64,000 nt of DNA. It comes from Auriscalpium vulgare (lineage: Eukaryota > Basidiomycota > Agaricomycetes > Russulales > Auriscalpiaceae). Where the stretch lies: assembly GCA_019915015.1 (NCBI GenBank), contig JAHBBC010000009.1, positions 868,001 to 932,000 on the forward strand. Direction: 5' to 3'. Every line of letters begins with the position of its first letter. Position 1 is the stretch's first letter. The notes under the pieces were generated by a model that was given only the letters and a program-made list of their open reading frames with translations, did no database searches and was not told where the DNA came from. The translations under genes and the position numbers were made by a program. This document shows positions 10,856 to 22,146 of this stretch, one piece after another.

Positions 10856-12037
10856 CTACGCGGGCGCACCGGACCCAGACGCACCATTGGGCGCGGGAGT
10901 CCGGGCGCGGTTACCCCCATTCCTACGACCAGCCCGTCGACTCAGGGCATCAGGAGGCCTCGGGCCCACGACCTCAACAAGGTTGGGGACCCCCCACGAG
11001 AACGCGATAGAGCCGCGGCGGATGACCCGGTGAGTAAGCGGCGGGAAGGGAAGGGCGGTAAGCATACGGCGCATAGGACCGGCACCGGCGAGGTGGTCGA
11101 GGACCGCGGCAACTTCGCAGGCATCGTACAGCAGCTTTCCCGCGGTGCCTTCGAGGCGAGTGACGGCGTGGCGCAGGTGGCTGGCGTTCAATTGGTCCGC
11201 CCAAACGAAGTCGCGAAGCTCCGCGACCAACTTGAGGCCGGGAACGAGATAGTCGGCGGCTTCACGGACGTTCGCACGATGGGCAGCCTGCAACGAGGGA
11301 CTCGCGGCCGCAAGGAAGTCGAGGACGCCAATGTCGCGGGGGTGGGTCATTCCGATCACGGCGCGGTTCAAGGGGAGCATGAGGGCCCCGACCAGCCCGT
11401 CGGCGTGGTCGAGGTCGTCACTCAAACGATCGAGGTCGCGAAGGAATAACTCGGCAACACGGGTGGCAAGGCCGTCGGGACGGGGGGCAAACTCGGGGCC
11501 GAACAGCGCTGCCAAGTTGACCTCGAAAGTTGCCCGGCCGTGAAGTTGGTGACGGTACAGCAACCAAACGGAGCGCTCCACCAGGTGGGCCAAGGAGTCC
11601 ACATGGACCACGTGAGGAAGCAGAGCGACGCTGGGTGGCTGCCCCGGGGCGTTGTCCCCTCCGAACGGAATATTTCCTACGATATTCGCGCGAATGGGGG
11701 CGGTTTGTTCGAACGTTTCGGGAAAGCGCTCCGCTAGGTAGGAGAGCGTCGAGACGACGGTCATGGACGCGAGGGCCGGTAGGGTAAAATGCGACGTCTC
11801 GCGATGGTCCTGCTGAAAAGGGGGGAAGAAGCGAAGACAACGTCAGTACGAGGCCGGGATGAGGGAAAAGAGGGCCGCGGGACGACGCACCAATAGGTCG
11901 GAGATCTCCTGAAGCCAGGCAACGGCGGCCGCGGGAAATGAGGAAGCGTCGGCACCAGGCAAGGGCACCTCAACCGGATGTATCAACAGCTGGTACAGCC
12001 GGAAACGCGAAAACGCGCGGAGTAGGACGGCCTGCAT
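10856..12037 (-). CDS. Gy-A antisense gene B, paralogue of gene C
   Basis: Likely start ATG 12037 (MQAVLLRAF). Exon 1 runs to about 11843 (...LVRRPAALFSLIP), an intron of ~70 nt follows, and the main exon (SHFTLPALASMTVVSTLSYL onward) ends at 10856. The protein is about 360 aa, helical and without known motifs. It aligns by eye with gene C along its length: LLIHP...WLQEISDLLV against LLTQAP...EWADKVNQLV, and VERSVWLLYRHQLHG against VEAGLWTVYYFGDGS. B and C are therefore duplicates of one family. A TATA-like CCTATATGAGGG lies upstream near 12105. A role cannot be assigned; a Gag-like or transposon accessory role is possible because of its place in Gy-A. Confidence 0.55.
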
Positions 12038-12376
12038 GGGGAGGAGGTAGTCGGACGGACTGGGGCGTTGAGGGTTTTTTTGGAAAAGGCCATCGTCGCA
12101 GCCCCCTCATATAGGCGGCGCGAGTAGGGAAAGAGGCACACCATCGCGGCGTCGCGATACAGCGCGAAGACCAAAACACGAGGGTCTCGCCGGAGTTCCG
12201 GCCAACGTGGGTTATCGCGACAGATCGCGACCCAGACGGAGTCTCCGGCATGGGCCCAGGAGCTTATCGCAAGGCATCGCGAAACGTGGCACAGGGACAG
12301 GGGGAAGCCGCACATGGCTCCTGGTTCCATTTCAATAGCTACGGAACATTCTACAGACATTGGCCCGGGAATATAC

Positions 12377-13414
12377 CTATTCCTCGCGCTCCATCAGGAG
12401 CTCGATCACCTCCCCCTCCTCGACTTCTTCCGAGCTGGCGATGGGCGGCGGTATCTCCCCGGCGTAGGTAGGAGACGCGGAGGGGGCCGTCGGCGCTGGT
12501 ACCGTGGGGTGCGCGGGGAAGGGAAGAGGGCCCGGCTGGTCCGAGGGATGGACTATGGCATCGAAGCCTAGGGGTATCTCAGCTATGGCTTGGGAGGAGG
12601 AGATGTGCGAGAGGCGCGCAGAACTGATCTGCTCGATGGCGCGAATCGAGGCCACGCTGATATCCTGGACCAGGAAGTCTGCGGGCTGGAGGTTGGCCAG
12701 GAGGCGGGACCCTAATCCCCATGCGTCCAGCATCCCGCCCATACAGGTTGCCATCGCGGCCCAGCGCATGTCGAGGCGATCCAACACCAGTGGCCAGTCC
12801 GCCCAAATATCGCGAAACGTGTCGAAGGCCTCGGAAATGGTGGTAAAGTCCCGTAACATATCCACCGAGTCCTCCGCGAGGCCCCCCAATAGGTAGTACA
12901 CCACGCCCGTGGTGAGGCGGCCCGCGTAGGCACGAGAGTGGGGGGAGCTGGAGGCACCACGGACGTGGTAGGCCAGGGCGCGGCACACGGCGTCTTCGCG
13001 GGTAATAACAAACATCCCATGGACGGCCCGGGCGTCGAAATCACGTAGGAGCCAGCTCTGCATCCCCTGAGGACGCAGGGTGGGGAAGGCGCCATGCAAC
13101 TCCGTGATTTCATGGAGGTAGGATTCGACAGAACCGTCTCCGAAGTAGTACACGGTCCAGAGCCCAGCCTCCACGATGGTGATCAAGACGTGGAGTTCCG
13201 CGTCGGTAGCGTCGGCAGGGAAAGGGGAGAACATCTGGGACCACCGCGGGCTGGCGCGCGCTGAGTCGGGGAGGGTACGCATGAGGGTGCCCTCGAAGCG
13301 CTGGGCGAGAGGGGCGGACGCTGGAACGAGCTTCACCATGAACTCGAGGATCGGCGAAGTGAAGTGGAAGGCAAGATCGCGCAGGCTGCGGGACGCGCGG
13401 ATTGAAGAAAGGGT
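12377..13414 (-). pseudogene. Gy-A antisense gene C, exon 2 (3' part, split by KDZ insertion)
   Basis: This 1038-nt exon encodes 345 residues from TLSSIRASRSLRDLAF to the acidic tail EEVEEGEVIELLMEREE. It holds the body of the gene C protein, a paralogue of gene B. Its 5' boundary coincides with the target duplication of the KDZ transposon at 13407-13415, and the matching first exon is 13 kb away at 26642-26791. With the transposon removed, exon 1, a 61-nt intron (GTGCGT...TTCCAG) and this exon join in phase 0 to give about 395 aa with no stop. As it stands the transcript would have to splice across 13.2 kb, so the gene is probably inactive. Confidence 0.8.
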
Positions 13415-13415
13415 C
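13407..13415. repeat. Target-site duplication of the KDZ element, left copy
   Basis: GAAAGGGTC, repeated exactly at 26573-26581 next to the other end. Eight or nine bp is the expected size range for KDZ/Zisupton-type elements. On the minus strand the first base completes the AG of the gene C splice acceptor. Confidence 0.85.
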
Positions 13416-13473
13416 AGGCGTCCCTGTAGCTTAATAGCAATACATACCAATGCTTGTCGGGCAATCCATTACA
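13416..13473 (+). repeat. KDZ left terminal inverted repeat
   Basis: About 58 bp match the reverse complement of 26515-26572 at roughly four of five positions. The best-kept block is AATACATACCAATGCTTGTC. The outer four bases and a few inner ones differ, so the two ends have drifted. Confidence 0.8.
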
Positions 13474-13778
13474 TATATATACCGATCACACAATATATTA
13501 TAATACACGCTTAGAACAGCCTGAAAAAATCGTGAAAAATACAAAATATATTACAGGGGGTCGGGTTGGGGGGCGGGGGAGCGGGAAAACCTCGGGAAAT
13601 CGTCAAAAAGGTGTAGAAAATGCTCAAATAAAATGTAGAAAATGCTAAATTAATACAGGGGGTAGGGGTTCGGAGTTGGCCTGGTTCTATGTAGGCGTAG
13701 AGAGCCGCGTGTCTCTGGATATCAAAACATTGATAGAATTAGTATTTGGACAAAAAAAAAGAATTGGGGTACTTACCA
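13474..13778. other. KDZ left subterminal non-coding region
   Basis: AT-rich with G-runs. Two related blocks (AAATACAAAATATATTACAGGGGGTCGGG near 13537 in shortened form, and AATTAATACAGGGGGTAGGGG near 13652) form a diverged direct repeat. It holds the 3' end of the transposase gene and possible transposase-binding repeats. Confidence 0.5.
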
Positions 13779-16700
13779 TTAGTCCACCTCCATGGGCTCG
13801 TCCTCCGGCCCTCCGATGCGAAATCCATCGTCTTCGCGACCCTCGAGGAACCGTACGGCATCCGCTCGAACATCCGCCCACTGGGTGGTGCATCGATCGG
13901 CGAGGCCATGGAACATGGCGGCTTGCTTCGACGCATATGCTAGGAGGCCGTCGGACAGCTCAGGCGACGCGTTCGAGCGTGCTGACCCGCGTACAGTCCA
14001 GGCGCTGGACAGCCAGCGGTACGTCGCCTCGACCCTGCGCATATCTTCATGGACTTGCATGACTTCTTCCAGCCAGCGTGTGGATCTTGCACGGGTTTTG
14101 AACCACTCAATTTTGAGGTCTTGGAGAACAGCAGTTAGCAGGGACCTCCTGGGCATAGCACGATAACGCACCGTTTGACAGGCCCTCCTCCTCCCCTTCC
14201 TCGCCCGACGCCTCGGTGTACCAGATCCAAGGAAGTTTATAGCGACTTTCGCCGCTCGCTTCGCCGCCTCTACGGGACCGCAAGAACTCCAACACGCTGT
14301 CTTGATCTGCTTGATCGATGGCGTCGATGAGGCGGGCACCGAGCCCAACGAGGTGGCCGTCCTCAAGCACTTGAAGCTTCTTCTCCCAATCGCCAGGCCC
14401 GACAAGACGCAGGTGCGCCGCACGATGCATGCGGTATGTTTCGGCATCGCGTTTGACCCCGACTTCAATACGGGCTTGAAGTGCACGCGCCCGCGTGTTC
14501 TTCCTCTGGCCAGTGACGTTCGTAATCTTGAATCGGTTCACGTAGGTTCGAAACCTGAGTTGATGCCGCACGCCGTCCAGGGCTTCACTTGTGGCGGCCA
14601 AACACAGTTTTGCTTCAATGTCGACGAGCGTGCGGTCGCACAGCGCGTGCCGTTCACTAGCCCCGATGTCGGATGGCAGGTATAGCTTGATATTTTCGGG
14701 TCGGACGGTGGTGTGAGACAGTGTTGATTCATCGGCATCTATAATGGAGGCGACGTGGGGCATGTGGATCTCCTGGTCGGCACGGAATCGATGGATGAGG
14801 CGTAGGAGGGCCGTGCGAGACTCCTGCACCCGCGCGAGTTGGCTTGATGTGTCCCCGTCACCAGGACGCCTATCGAGCCGGAGTCGAAGCCTGGATGCAT
14901 TGGTCATTACACGACAAGCCCATGGAAGGCGGAGGCCACGTACTGCATGCTTTGAATACGTAGACCGGCCAGAATAAACGCGTTTGCCGCGGGCTGCGAT
15001 GTTGTCAGCTCTTCGGATACAACGGCATCGTGGTCTTCTTCGGCCAGCTCCAGGCGCACATCCGCCACTGTGACGTCTGTAGAGATCAGTCAGTATGGAA
15101 AGCAGAGTGAATGAATATATCGTGAGACGTACCACTTGCGGGCCTGCGATAAGGGCTCGGCCCTTCCTCTGTAGCCTCCCAGCGCGCAATCTCCTCCTTC
15201 CATTCACCAAGTTCCTCGGGATGGTCGTCCTGCAGAGCGGTGGAGAAGTCGGTGAACACGTCGCCCTGGGCCGTCGCCTCCTGGATAGCGTTCTTGAGCC
15301 GCCGCGGCAGTGAGATCACTACAAATAGCATGAGACATGTTGAAATAAAAGGGAGGCAGAGCTACGTACGCATGCCCACGCATTTCCGCCAATTGGCATG
15401 CCCACAGTGATCGTCCAAGGTGTCGTGTCGCGCGCCCGGCCCCATCTCCTTCGTACTCGAGGCTGCGCCGTTGAGGTTGGACCAACTGCGCTCGGGGGCT
15501 TCTCCATCATTCTGCCCCGCACCAGGTTCGGACGGGAGGCTGAGCTTGCCTTGGCATTCCTCTCGATGTGCGGGGTGGTGAAACTTGGGGATGGCGTACC
15601 GCACGAAGCTCGGGAGGGACCACTGAGAGACGTCGGCCATGCGCTTGAGTATATTCTTGGACCACTGACATGCAATGTCATAGGATACAAGAAGCGATGA
15701 ATTCTTGATGGACTTGATCGTGCTGAAGAACATATAGTCCATATTGCAATATCTAGAAGGCGGAGGTGAGACGACGCATGGCTTGGTATGACTGCAACAC
15801 GCACCTTTCACCCTTCTGAAGATCTCCCAAACCCACGGGCCTCCACATATCATGGCGTGCGCAAAAAACTCCTCCCACTCCGGTGACGCGTAGGCCCTTA
15901 GTGCTTTTGAGGTTCGCGGCGGCGAGGGCGGCAAACCGGGAGCATCCGCTCATCTTGCAGGTACGTCAGCGAGTGCGTCAATTCGAAACGGTACAACACG
16001 GCGTACCTCGTCCTGGTCAACGTAGTTTGCGAGATGCTGTTCGTACTCTGTGTCACCAACGAAATACGCCTTCCCTGTATTGAGGCCGGGGTCCATGGAC
16101 TTCGAAGACCGTAAGCGATTTTTTAATCGAAAGTTTGCGTCGATGGCGAGGTTCAGACGGTATAGCCACCTGTAAAGAATGAGAACATGCAGCCTATATG
16201 TCCAGTGACTCGCATACGTTCGGTTCGGAGGCGCCGATGCCCAGTCGTAAGGGAGATTGATGTCTGGGTGGGGGCACGCCGGGCACATCACTGCACACTC
16301 GCCATCCTTCGTGCCTGCGATGCCCGACTCGTCGTGCGCGCGCCCAGCTCTCTTGACCATGGTGATATGCCTCCATTGCCGTATCATTGTCATCCAGCTT
16401 GGCAATCGTTCCTGTGACGCGCGTTAAATAACGGCGGGTATGTGAGACAAGACGGGCGTACCGGTACGTCCATTAGCCCTGAATTATCTGTCTCGAACTC
16501 CATGGCCTTGTACGCGTCGTATCCCGTAAGTTTACCGGCCAACGACAGGGTATGGAACTTGTCCAAGGCGTCAAAAGTTGCGGCGGTGCTGGGTTCAACT
16601 GTCGTCGCGGGCCACCAGGATGCACGGAGGAGCTGCTGGCGCCGTTGGATACCGGCTGCGCGACCACAACCGCAAAAGTCGAGATTGATTTTGTGGATAC

Positions 16701-17549
16701 CGTTTGTGTGGAGGATGGTGAAAACGCCACGCGCCGGCTCGCGCAGGCCACACGTCGTGCCGGGCGGGTGGTTGAGCTGCACGCGGAGACCAAGTGACGC
16801 GAGGGAGATCCGGACAAAGAACGAGCCGTTCCATTTCTGTGGAACAATCGAGTGGTCAGCGGAAGCCGAAATGCCGAGAGTTCAAGACTCACCTCGACAC
16901 GGTGCAGGGGATGCAGCGCATGGCATTTAACGGCGCATCGTGCACACGTCATGCCGCCGCCGAAGCAGTCACGACAGCGAATGGTGGCGTCTTCCTCGCC
17001 GTTGCAGCCGCCTGAGCATTTGTCCGCGCCTAGGTATGCGCCGCGTCCTTCGAGTCGTAGCACCTCGTCGAGGTACTCGTCGCGTAGAGGGATCCATGTG
17101 AGAAGAGGGAAATCCTGCGGTAAGAAGCGGTCAGCTGAGAACGGGCGTGCGCAGAGCGCATGAAGGCGACGGACCGAGTTCTGGTATCGACGCGCGCGCC
17201 CAAGCGCTACGTCTGCAGGCGTTATGTGGACAACCTCGCCAACTTCATCGACACCCAACAGCCCTCCTTCGACAGCATCGGCAAGATCGTTGGCGACCGA
17301 AATGTTGTCATAGTCCCCACCAAAGGCGGCGTCCGGGTCGAGCTGGACAGACGAAGACCTCCTGGGTGCTGGCGCCGGGGTGACAGGCTGGAGCAGGTGG
17401 CGGGTTGGAACGACATGGGTAGAGCGGCTGAGGAGACGGCGGCCGTCGGTGGAGGCCTGAAGAACTGTGGCTGATGTCTGCGAGCCAGCAGAGTCTTCAA
17501 ACCATCCAGCATTGTTCGTCTTCTTCTTCTTGGATCTTTTGCTGGGCAT
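13779..17549 (-). CDS. KDZ-family transposase with CxC2-type Cys cluster
   Basis: Multi-exon minus-strand gene, ATG at 17549 (MPSKRSKKKK, a basic N-terminus). Order: acidic N-terminal region; Cys-rich CxC2-like domain (DKCSGGC...CRDCFGGGMTCARCAVKCH...HRVE) across 17060-16890; YRWLYRLNLAIDANFRLKN (about 16165-16110); the KDZ core with CARHDMWRP, LQKGERYCNMDYMFF, SYDIACQW, PKFHHPAH, DGEAPERSWSNLN and STKEMGPGARHDTLDDH (15870-15380); a long helical region; and the typical C-terminus EWFKTRARSTRWLEEVMQ ending at 13779. SYDIACQW and DGEAPER carry the presumed catalytic Asp and Glu, both intact. Introns are 45-65 nt with GT...AG ends. No internal stop was found in the exons read. KDZ enzymes move large DNA transposons and in basidiomycetes often lie beside TET/JBP genes, as here. 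Confidence 0.9.
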
Positions 17550-17682
17550 GGTGGTGGCGTGACCGTGACTCGGACGCGTTGCGTGGGCGCTCAGTCTGAC
17601 TCAACGAACCGCGGACAAGCTCACGTGACGATGTTTCAACGCAGTTCACATTCAACAAAGTAGTACTACCGGGCGTTTGTAG

Positions 17683-19364
17683 CTAATCGTCACCACCAAA
17701 AGCGTCCTGGATGTCCTGAGCCAGCTCATCGTATTTTGAAAAAAGATTGACCGCGTCGCGCCACCTCTGTCGCCGGTTGCGGTCCATCTGCGCCTTGGCC
17801 GCGGGATCCTCGGCTTCAAACTTCGCCTCAGTGCGATGGCCGTACGCGTTGTAGCGAAATATTCCGCCGGCGGTGTACTGCGTGATGGACGCACGCGTCT
17901 CGTGCACCCCGATGGATATGTTGCCGTGAGGAAAGATGGCGGAGAGTATATTGATGACAGAGTGCGGGGGGAATTCGATGATGAGCCTCGCCTTGTGTAA
18001 GATAAGGTGCCCGCCAAATTTGGGATTGTAATCGCCGAGTGACATAATACTGCACCATCCGCAAGGGTAGTTCGCGCAGTCCACGTGGATGTTGGTGCAC
18101 ACGTTGGGGCCAAAGTTGTACGTGGTGGCGGCCCAGATAGAGTTGTCGTACGGAAGCTTCAGGGCGGGATCGTGGTCGAGAAGGTCCTGCATGTTCTTCT
18201 CGTACTCTTTGTAATGCTTGGGGGACCCGAACGCGAAGGTGCCTATGGAAGAAAATCGTCAGAGCTGATGACGAGCTGGATGGCTGACAGCGTACTATTC
18301 ATAAAGCCCGCGAACCGCCGGACGCTCGGCCTCGTCTTTATCTCATGTACCAAGTCGTCGTTGCCATGCAGCGCCAGCGGCGAAGGCTCCTGCAAGTAAT
18401 CGTCAGCGATGCGCCCCAACGTGGCAGGGTAGAAGTCACGCACGGTCTGACCGCCTCCAAATGATATGCCGGTTGCGATGGTTGGATAATTGCCTCGACG
18501 GTGCACAAGCTGGCCACTTGATAGCCGGAGTTTGACTCGCATGCGCGCCAAGGTGTCGTAGGCATCAACACCGTCGTCATCCCAGGTGGCATCGTCCGCC
18601 GGGCGTCCTGCGAGGGTGCCAAGAATGCGCCCCTTCGAATCTATAATGGCCATAAGTCGGCTTTGCAAGACCTGTCAGCGCGTCCTGTGCAAAGTTAGTC
18701 GGAGGAGTACACACCGGCCGTCCCACCCTACATAGTGAAAGCCCGCGGAGGTATACTTCTTGATTGCGAGAACCGTGCTTGACGGCAGGAGATGATCCCG
18801 CATGCCCACCCATCCGTTTCGCGTGTGCGGCATCTTCTCGGCCAGCAGACGGACTTCTATCTTCTTTGGCTTGCTGTACTTAACAACCGTGCGTGCACGG
18901 ACCTTGTACACCATCACGCGCTCCGACTTTCTTTTGTTGTCCTTCAGGCGCTGGCGTCGAAGCTTTGCGTGGTACTTGCGCTTGCTGCACTCCGCTTCTT
19001 CGTCGCCTGGTGCTGAACGGTGGGGTGGCCTGCAGACGTCCGGGTCAGCATCCCTTACGACAGCCCGAGGAGAGAGAGGTGGGACGTACGCCTGTGGGGC
19101 GGGAGGTGTGGGCGCGGTTGCAACGCCGGATGCGGCTGCTGCCGCTTCGAACGCCTCGTCGTCGCGCTCAATAGCGCCGTCAATCAGCTGCTCAACCTCA
19201 CAATCATCCGGAATACGAATCAGTGATCCTGGTAGAAGAGGCTGCGCGTTTGAAAGCTCAGCAGGAATGTCGTACGGCGAGAATATGCGCTTGGAACGCG
19301 TCTGCTGGGGGAATCAGAGCGGGGTGCGTATGCACGCAAAATTAAGACGCACCTGGCGAGACAT
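17683..19364 (-). CDS. TET/JBP-family 2-oxoglutarate/Fe(II) dioxygenase
   Basis: ATG at 19364 (MSRQ, then a ~57-nt intron from GTGCGT). The next exon runs through KRIFSPYDIPAELSN, a linker, a basic segment (KRKYHAKLRRQRLKDNKRK) and MPHTRNGWVGMRDHLLPS. Further exons carry GRILGTLAGRP, RRGNYPTIATGISFGGGQT, RRFAGFMNST and FAFGSPKHYKEY. The last exon (from about 18230) has the catalytic core: NIHVDCANYPCGW with the HxD iron motif, FGGHLIL, FPHGNISIGVHETRASITQY with the distal His and the Arg that holds 2-oxoglutarate, then GGIFRY. Order and spacing fit the TET/JBP enzymes that oxidise 5-methylcytosine in DNA. It lies about 130 bp upstream of the transposase start on the same strand and inside the same TIRs, so it travels with the transposon. 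Activity is inferred from intact motifs. Confidence 0.88.
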
Positions 19365-21067
19365 TGACGCGCTTTCGACGGACTACAGCACGCCTTTTGA
19401 AAATACCGTGATAGTCCTAGCATTTTCAGGTCAGCAAGCTGCAGCGCCACGAACGCCGGAGGCGGGGAACAGAAGGCGGCCCGCCGCTACGCGACATGAC
19501 CAACGCGCGCCCAGCGGTCCCGGTAGGGCTCTCGTCAAGGGTTGCGTTGGATTACAGTCGGCGTGAAGCACCTGCAGCCGGTTTTCGCATGCGGTCCCGG
19601 TAGGGAGCTCGACTGTACGATCCCGGAAGCACAGCACAGACGGGGAGGAGTGATGGATGTCAAGAGAAAAAGAAGCTCACAAAGATATGCAAGGTCGTAA
19701 CAATGAGCCAACAGAATTTGAGCTAGAGGGGGTTTGGGTGCGATGGTTTTATGGTGGGAGATGGTGGTCGTGGCTGAACGCCGCGACGCGGTCACGGTAC
19801 CTCACCCTACCGCCCAAGCGCAGCTAAGCGCCGCCGAAGCGCCGGCCACTTTGACCTCATCGAGCTCACAATACATGGACAATGGCTTGGATACATTTTC
19901 TGGTATTTTTCCAGGGCATACAGTGTTGGTACCTATGCACTGTACTATTTTCGTAATTACGCTTTGTTTTAAATAACTGCTATGGCTGTGAGGCATGCGG
20001 ACTCAAGTACTCACGAGTTAAGCAAGGCGATCACTTGAATCCTCCCACCCCATGCACACCGCCCGTTCTCATCGACATCCTTCGACACAGCACAGACCAG
20101 TCGGCTCGATCTGGTGCGTAGCTAGCATCTGATCTCCCTGCATGATGCTTACTGCGCCTGCGGGTTCAATAGCAGTCGCAGCTCCCAGAGCCAGACTTAG
20201 CGCGGTTCACGCAACCAGTCAGAGTCATCTGGACAAGCTGGACAACAACAGTGCGCCTCTTTATCCCTAGCATTGTGGCTTATGTTTTACTCATTGATGA
20301 GTCGCTGTTGCTAGTGGGCACGCCGGTGCCTCCGCTCCCAGTGAACCAAGCGAACCCGGCGCACATCTATAGCAAGACCTCTACATCCGGGCGCACATCT
20401 GTAGCAAGACATCTACATCATCTGCACATCGTGCACGTCTCTGGAGCAGATCTTCACATGTCCGTGAACCACTTCGCTGTGCGCACACCGCGTACATCGG
20501 CCGTGCGGTACGTTGATTTCATTACATCCCTGCGGCGCCTCCGGTCGCACCCTTCATAATTAGCTCCCTTGGTCTCTGTTTCTATCCATGTGATGGGCCA
20601 CCCGCTCCTCACATATGTTGCGCACGTATGCGCATGTCCAATCTGGTGCGCGCTGCGTTATGTTGCACCATATCCGTTCCTGTAAGTCAAATTAACATCC
20701 TACCATGTCGTCATCAGCTTGACCGGCGACGCACGCAGGTAAAGGCAACATACCGAGCTCTATTCCCACCTGCAAAGCATGGCGTAGATCAGTGTACCGT
20801 TGCTTTGGGCGCTGGGCAGGTGAGCTCCACCGACTCAGTTATTCAAGCCGCTCTTCTCACATGCCGATACCTTGCAGGCAACAAACGCTCTCGCTGCATC
20901 CCACATTCCTTATCGAAGAGCTAACAATTTGTCAAGAGGACCAGGCCCTCTTTGTACGCTTCTCTTACTCTTCTCCTCCTCTGCTCACCGCATGCATGGT
21001 GCGCGCGCTTGTCTTACACCTTAAATAGCGCAGGCAGCCGCCGCTTTACGCCCAGTTTCCAACCATC
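19365..21067. other. KDZ internal region without a recognised gene
   Basis: About 1.7 kb between the divergent TET/JBP and viroplasmin-type genes. It should hold both promoters. Several frames of 80-100 codons are open but show no motif. A short repeat, GGGCGCACATCTGTAGCAAGAC-like with CTACATC, appears twice around 20365-20420 (written here only in part). The longer frame 18802-19566 on plus is the antisense of the dioxygenase. Confidence 0.5.
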
Positions 21068-21669
21068 ATGTTGTCCTCCTCCGCCATGGAGCACGCTATG
21101 TCTTCGCTCACGGACGAAGTCGTGGATATCCTCAGCAAAGTCTCGCTCTCGCTCGAGACCTCATCCACTCCCTCGATCACGGACGGCGTGCCGTGCAAGA
21201 AAGCCCCCGATGAGCCTTGCGAGCCACCGCCGACTCCGCGCCCAGCTGGCGTGGCCCGCGGCGCTCGCGGCCATCGCAGCGCAGACAATTCGGACGCTGA
21301 TGAGTCGGACATGGATATGGACGCTGGGGATGGCTCGCAGGCGGAGCAGGCGGAATGGGGCGGGCCCGCGTGGGTGGTGTTCAAGGGAAGGCGGCCAGGC
21401 GTCTACCGCACTGCGTAAGCTCACTTTCTATCAGACTGCCACGCATCCATTAATCTTCGCTTAGCACGGCGTTCATGTCGGCACGCGGCTGGTCTTACTG
21501 CGTGAAGGTTGAGAAGTTCAGCAGCTACTGGCTCGCTCGCTCGGCGTATGAGGAGGCGCGCAAGACGAGGGGCGGACTGGTCACATTCACCCGGCAGTGG
21601 GAGCTGAGGACCATGGAGGCCATGCCGCCGCGCGGAAGGGGGAAAGGGCGGGGGAAAGGAAGGCACTAG
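21068..21669 (+). CDS. Viroplasmin / RNase H1 N-terminal-like domain protein
   Basis: Two exons: 21068-21414 and 21465-21669, joined over a 50-nt intron (GTAAGC...CTTAG). The ~183-aa protein has an acidic linker and then the split domain WVVFKGRRPGVYRTA / TAFMSARGWSYCVKVEKF...ARSAYEEARK. This is the pattern of the small fold shared by Caulimovirus viroplasmin and the hybrid-binding domain of RNase H1 (W-V-V-x-K-G-R-x-P-G-V-Y, then F.K.F and EEA). It ends in RGRGKGRGKGRH, a basic tail. No RNase H catalytic domain follows. Such domains bind RNA/DNA hybrids or double-stranded RNA. It is transcribed away from the dioxygenase and lies within the KDZ ends, so it is cargo or part of the element. Confidence 0.72.
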
Positions 21670-22146
21670 GAAGGGCGATCTGCAAGCATGACGTTTAGAA
21701 GTCACTGCCCGATCCAGCGGCACAGTTTCCGTACTCAAAATGTCCTCCCCTTGTTCGTTTAGCTATTGTTGTCTCGTTGTCTCGTGGTTGCGCCCTTCAG
21801 GCGAATATAGTGATTTCTTGCGGCACAGGAAACTATCAGAAAGCAGAAGGTGGATGGTGTGCGGTGTGCGGGCAACGGGCGCGATATTCAGCGAGTCCGC
21901 ATTCGATGTTGAGCTCCCTTGGATACGGATTTCAATTAGAGACGAAATATTATGACAGGTCGGCGCGCGTCGGCCGCAGCTCTAGAAAGCTTTTGCGAAC
22001 TGAGTCGTGTTAGCATGATCGCCGTCGCTCCAAATTTAATAGCTACAAGCCTGGGCCGTACCATCAGCCTCTGGGAACCTCGCTGTCGCCCTCTGAATCC
22101 TCCCCACATCCTCCCGCACCCTCTCCGACCTCTGACCAAAACCACC
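21670..22146. other. Intergenic, KDZ
   Basis: No gene is recognised. Pyrimidine-rich sequence (CCTCCCCACATCCTCCCGCACCC) directly precedes the ATG at 22147, as in many fungal promoters. Confidence 0.5.

Noticed and set aside
18802..19566. Plus-strand frame of 254 codons
   Set aside because: Antisense of the TET/JBP exons, which have recognisable motifs and splice sites.
20045..20060. CACACCGCCCGT, as at the end of small-subunit rRNA
   Set aside because: Only 12 bases match; the sequence on both sides is not rRNA.
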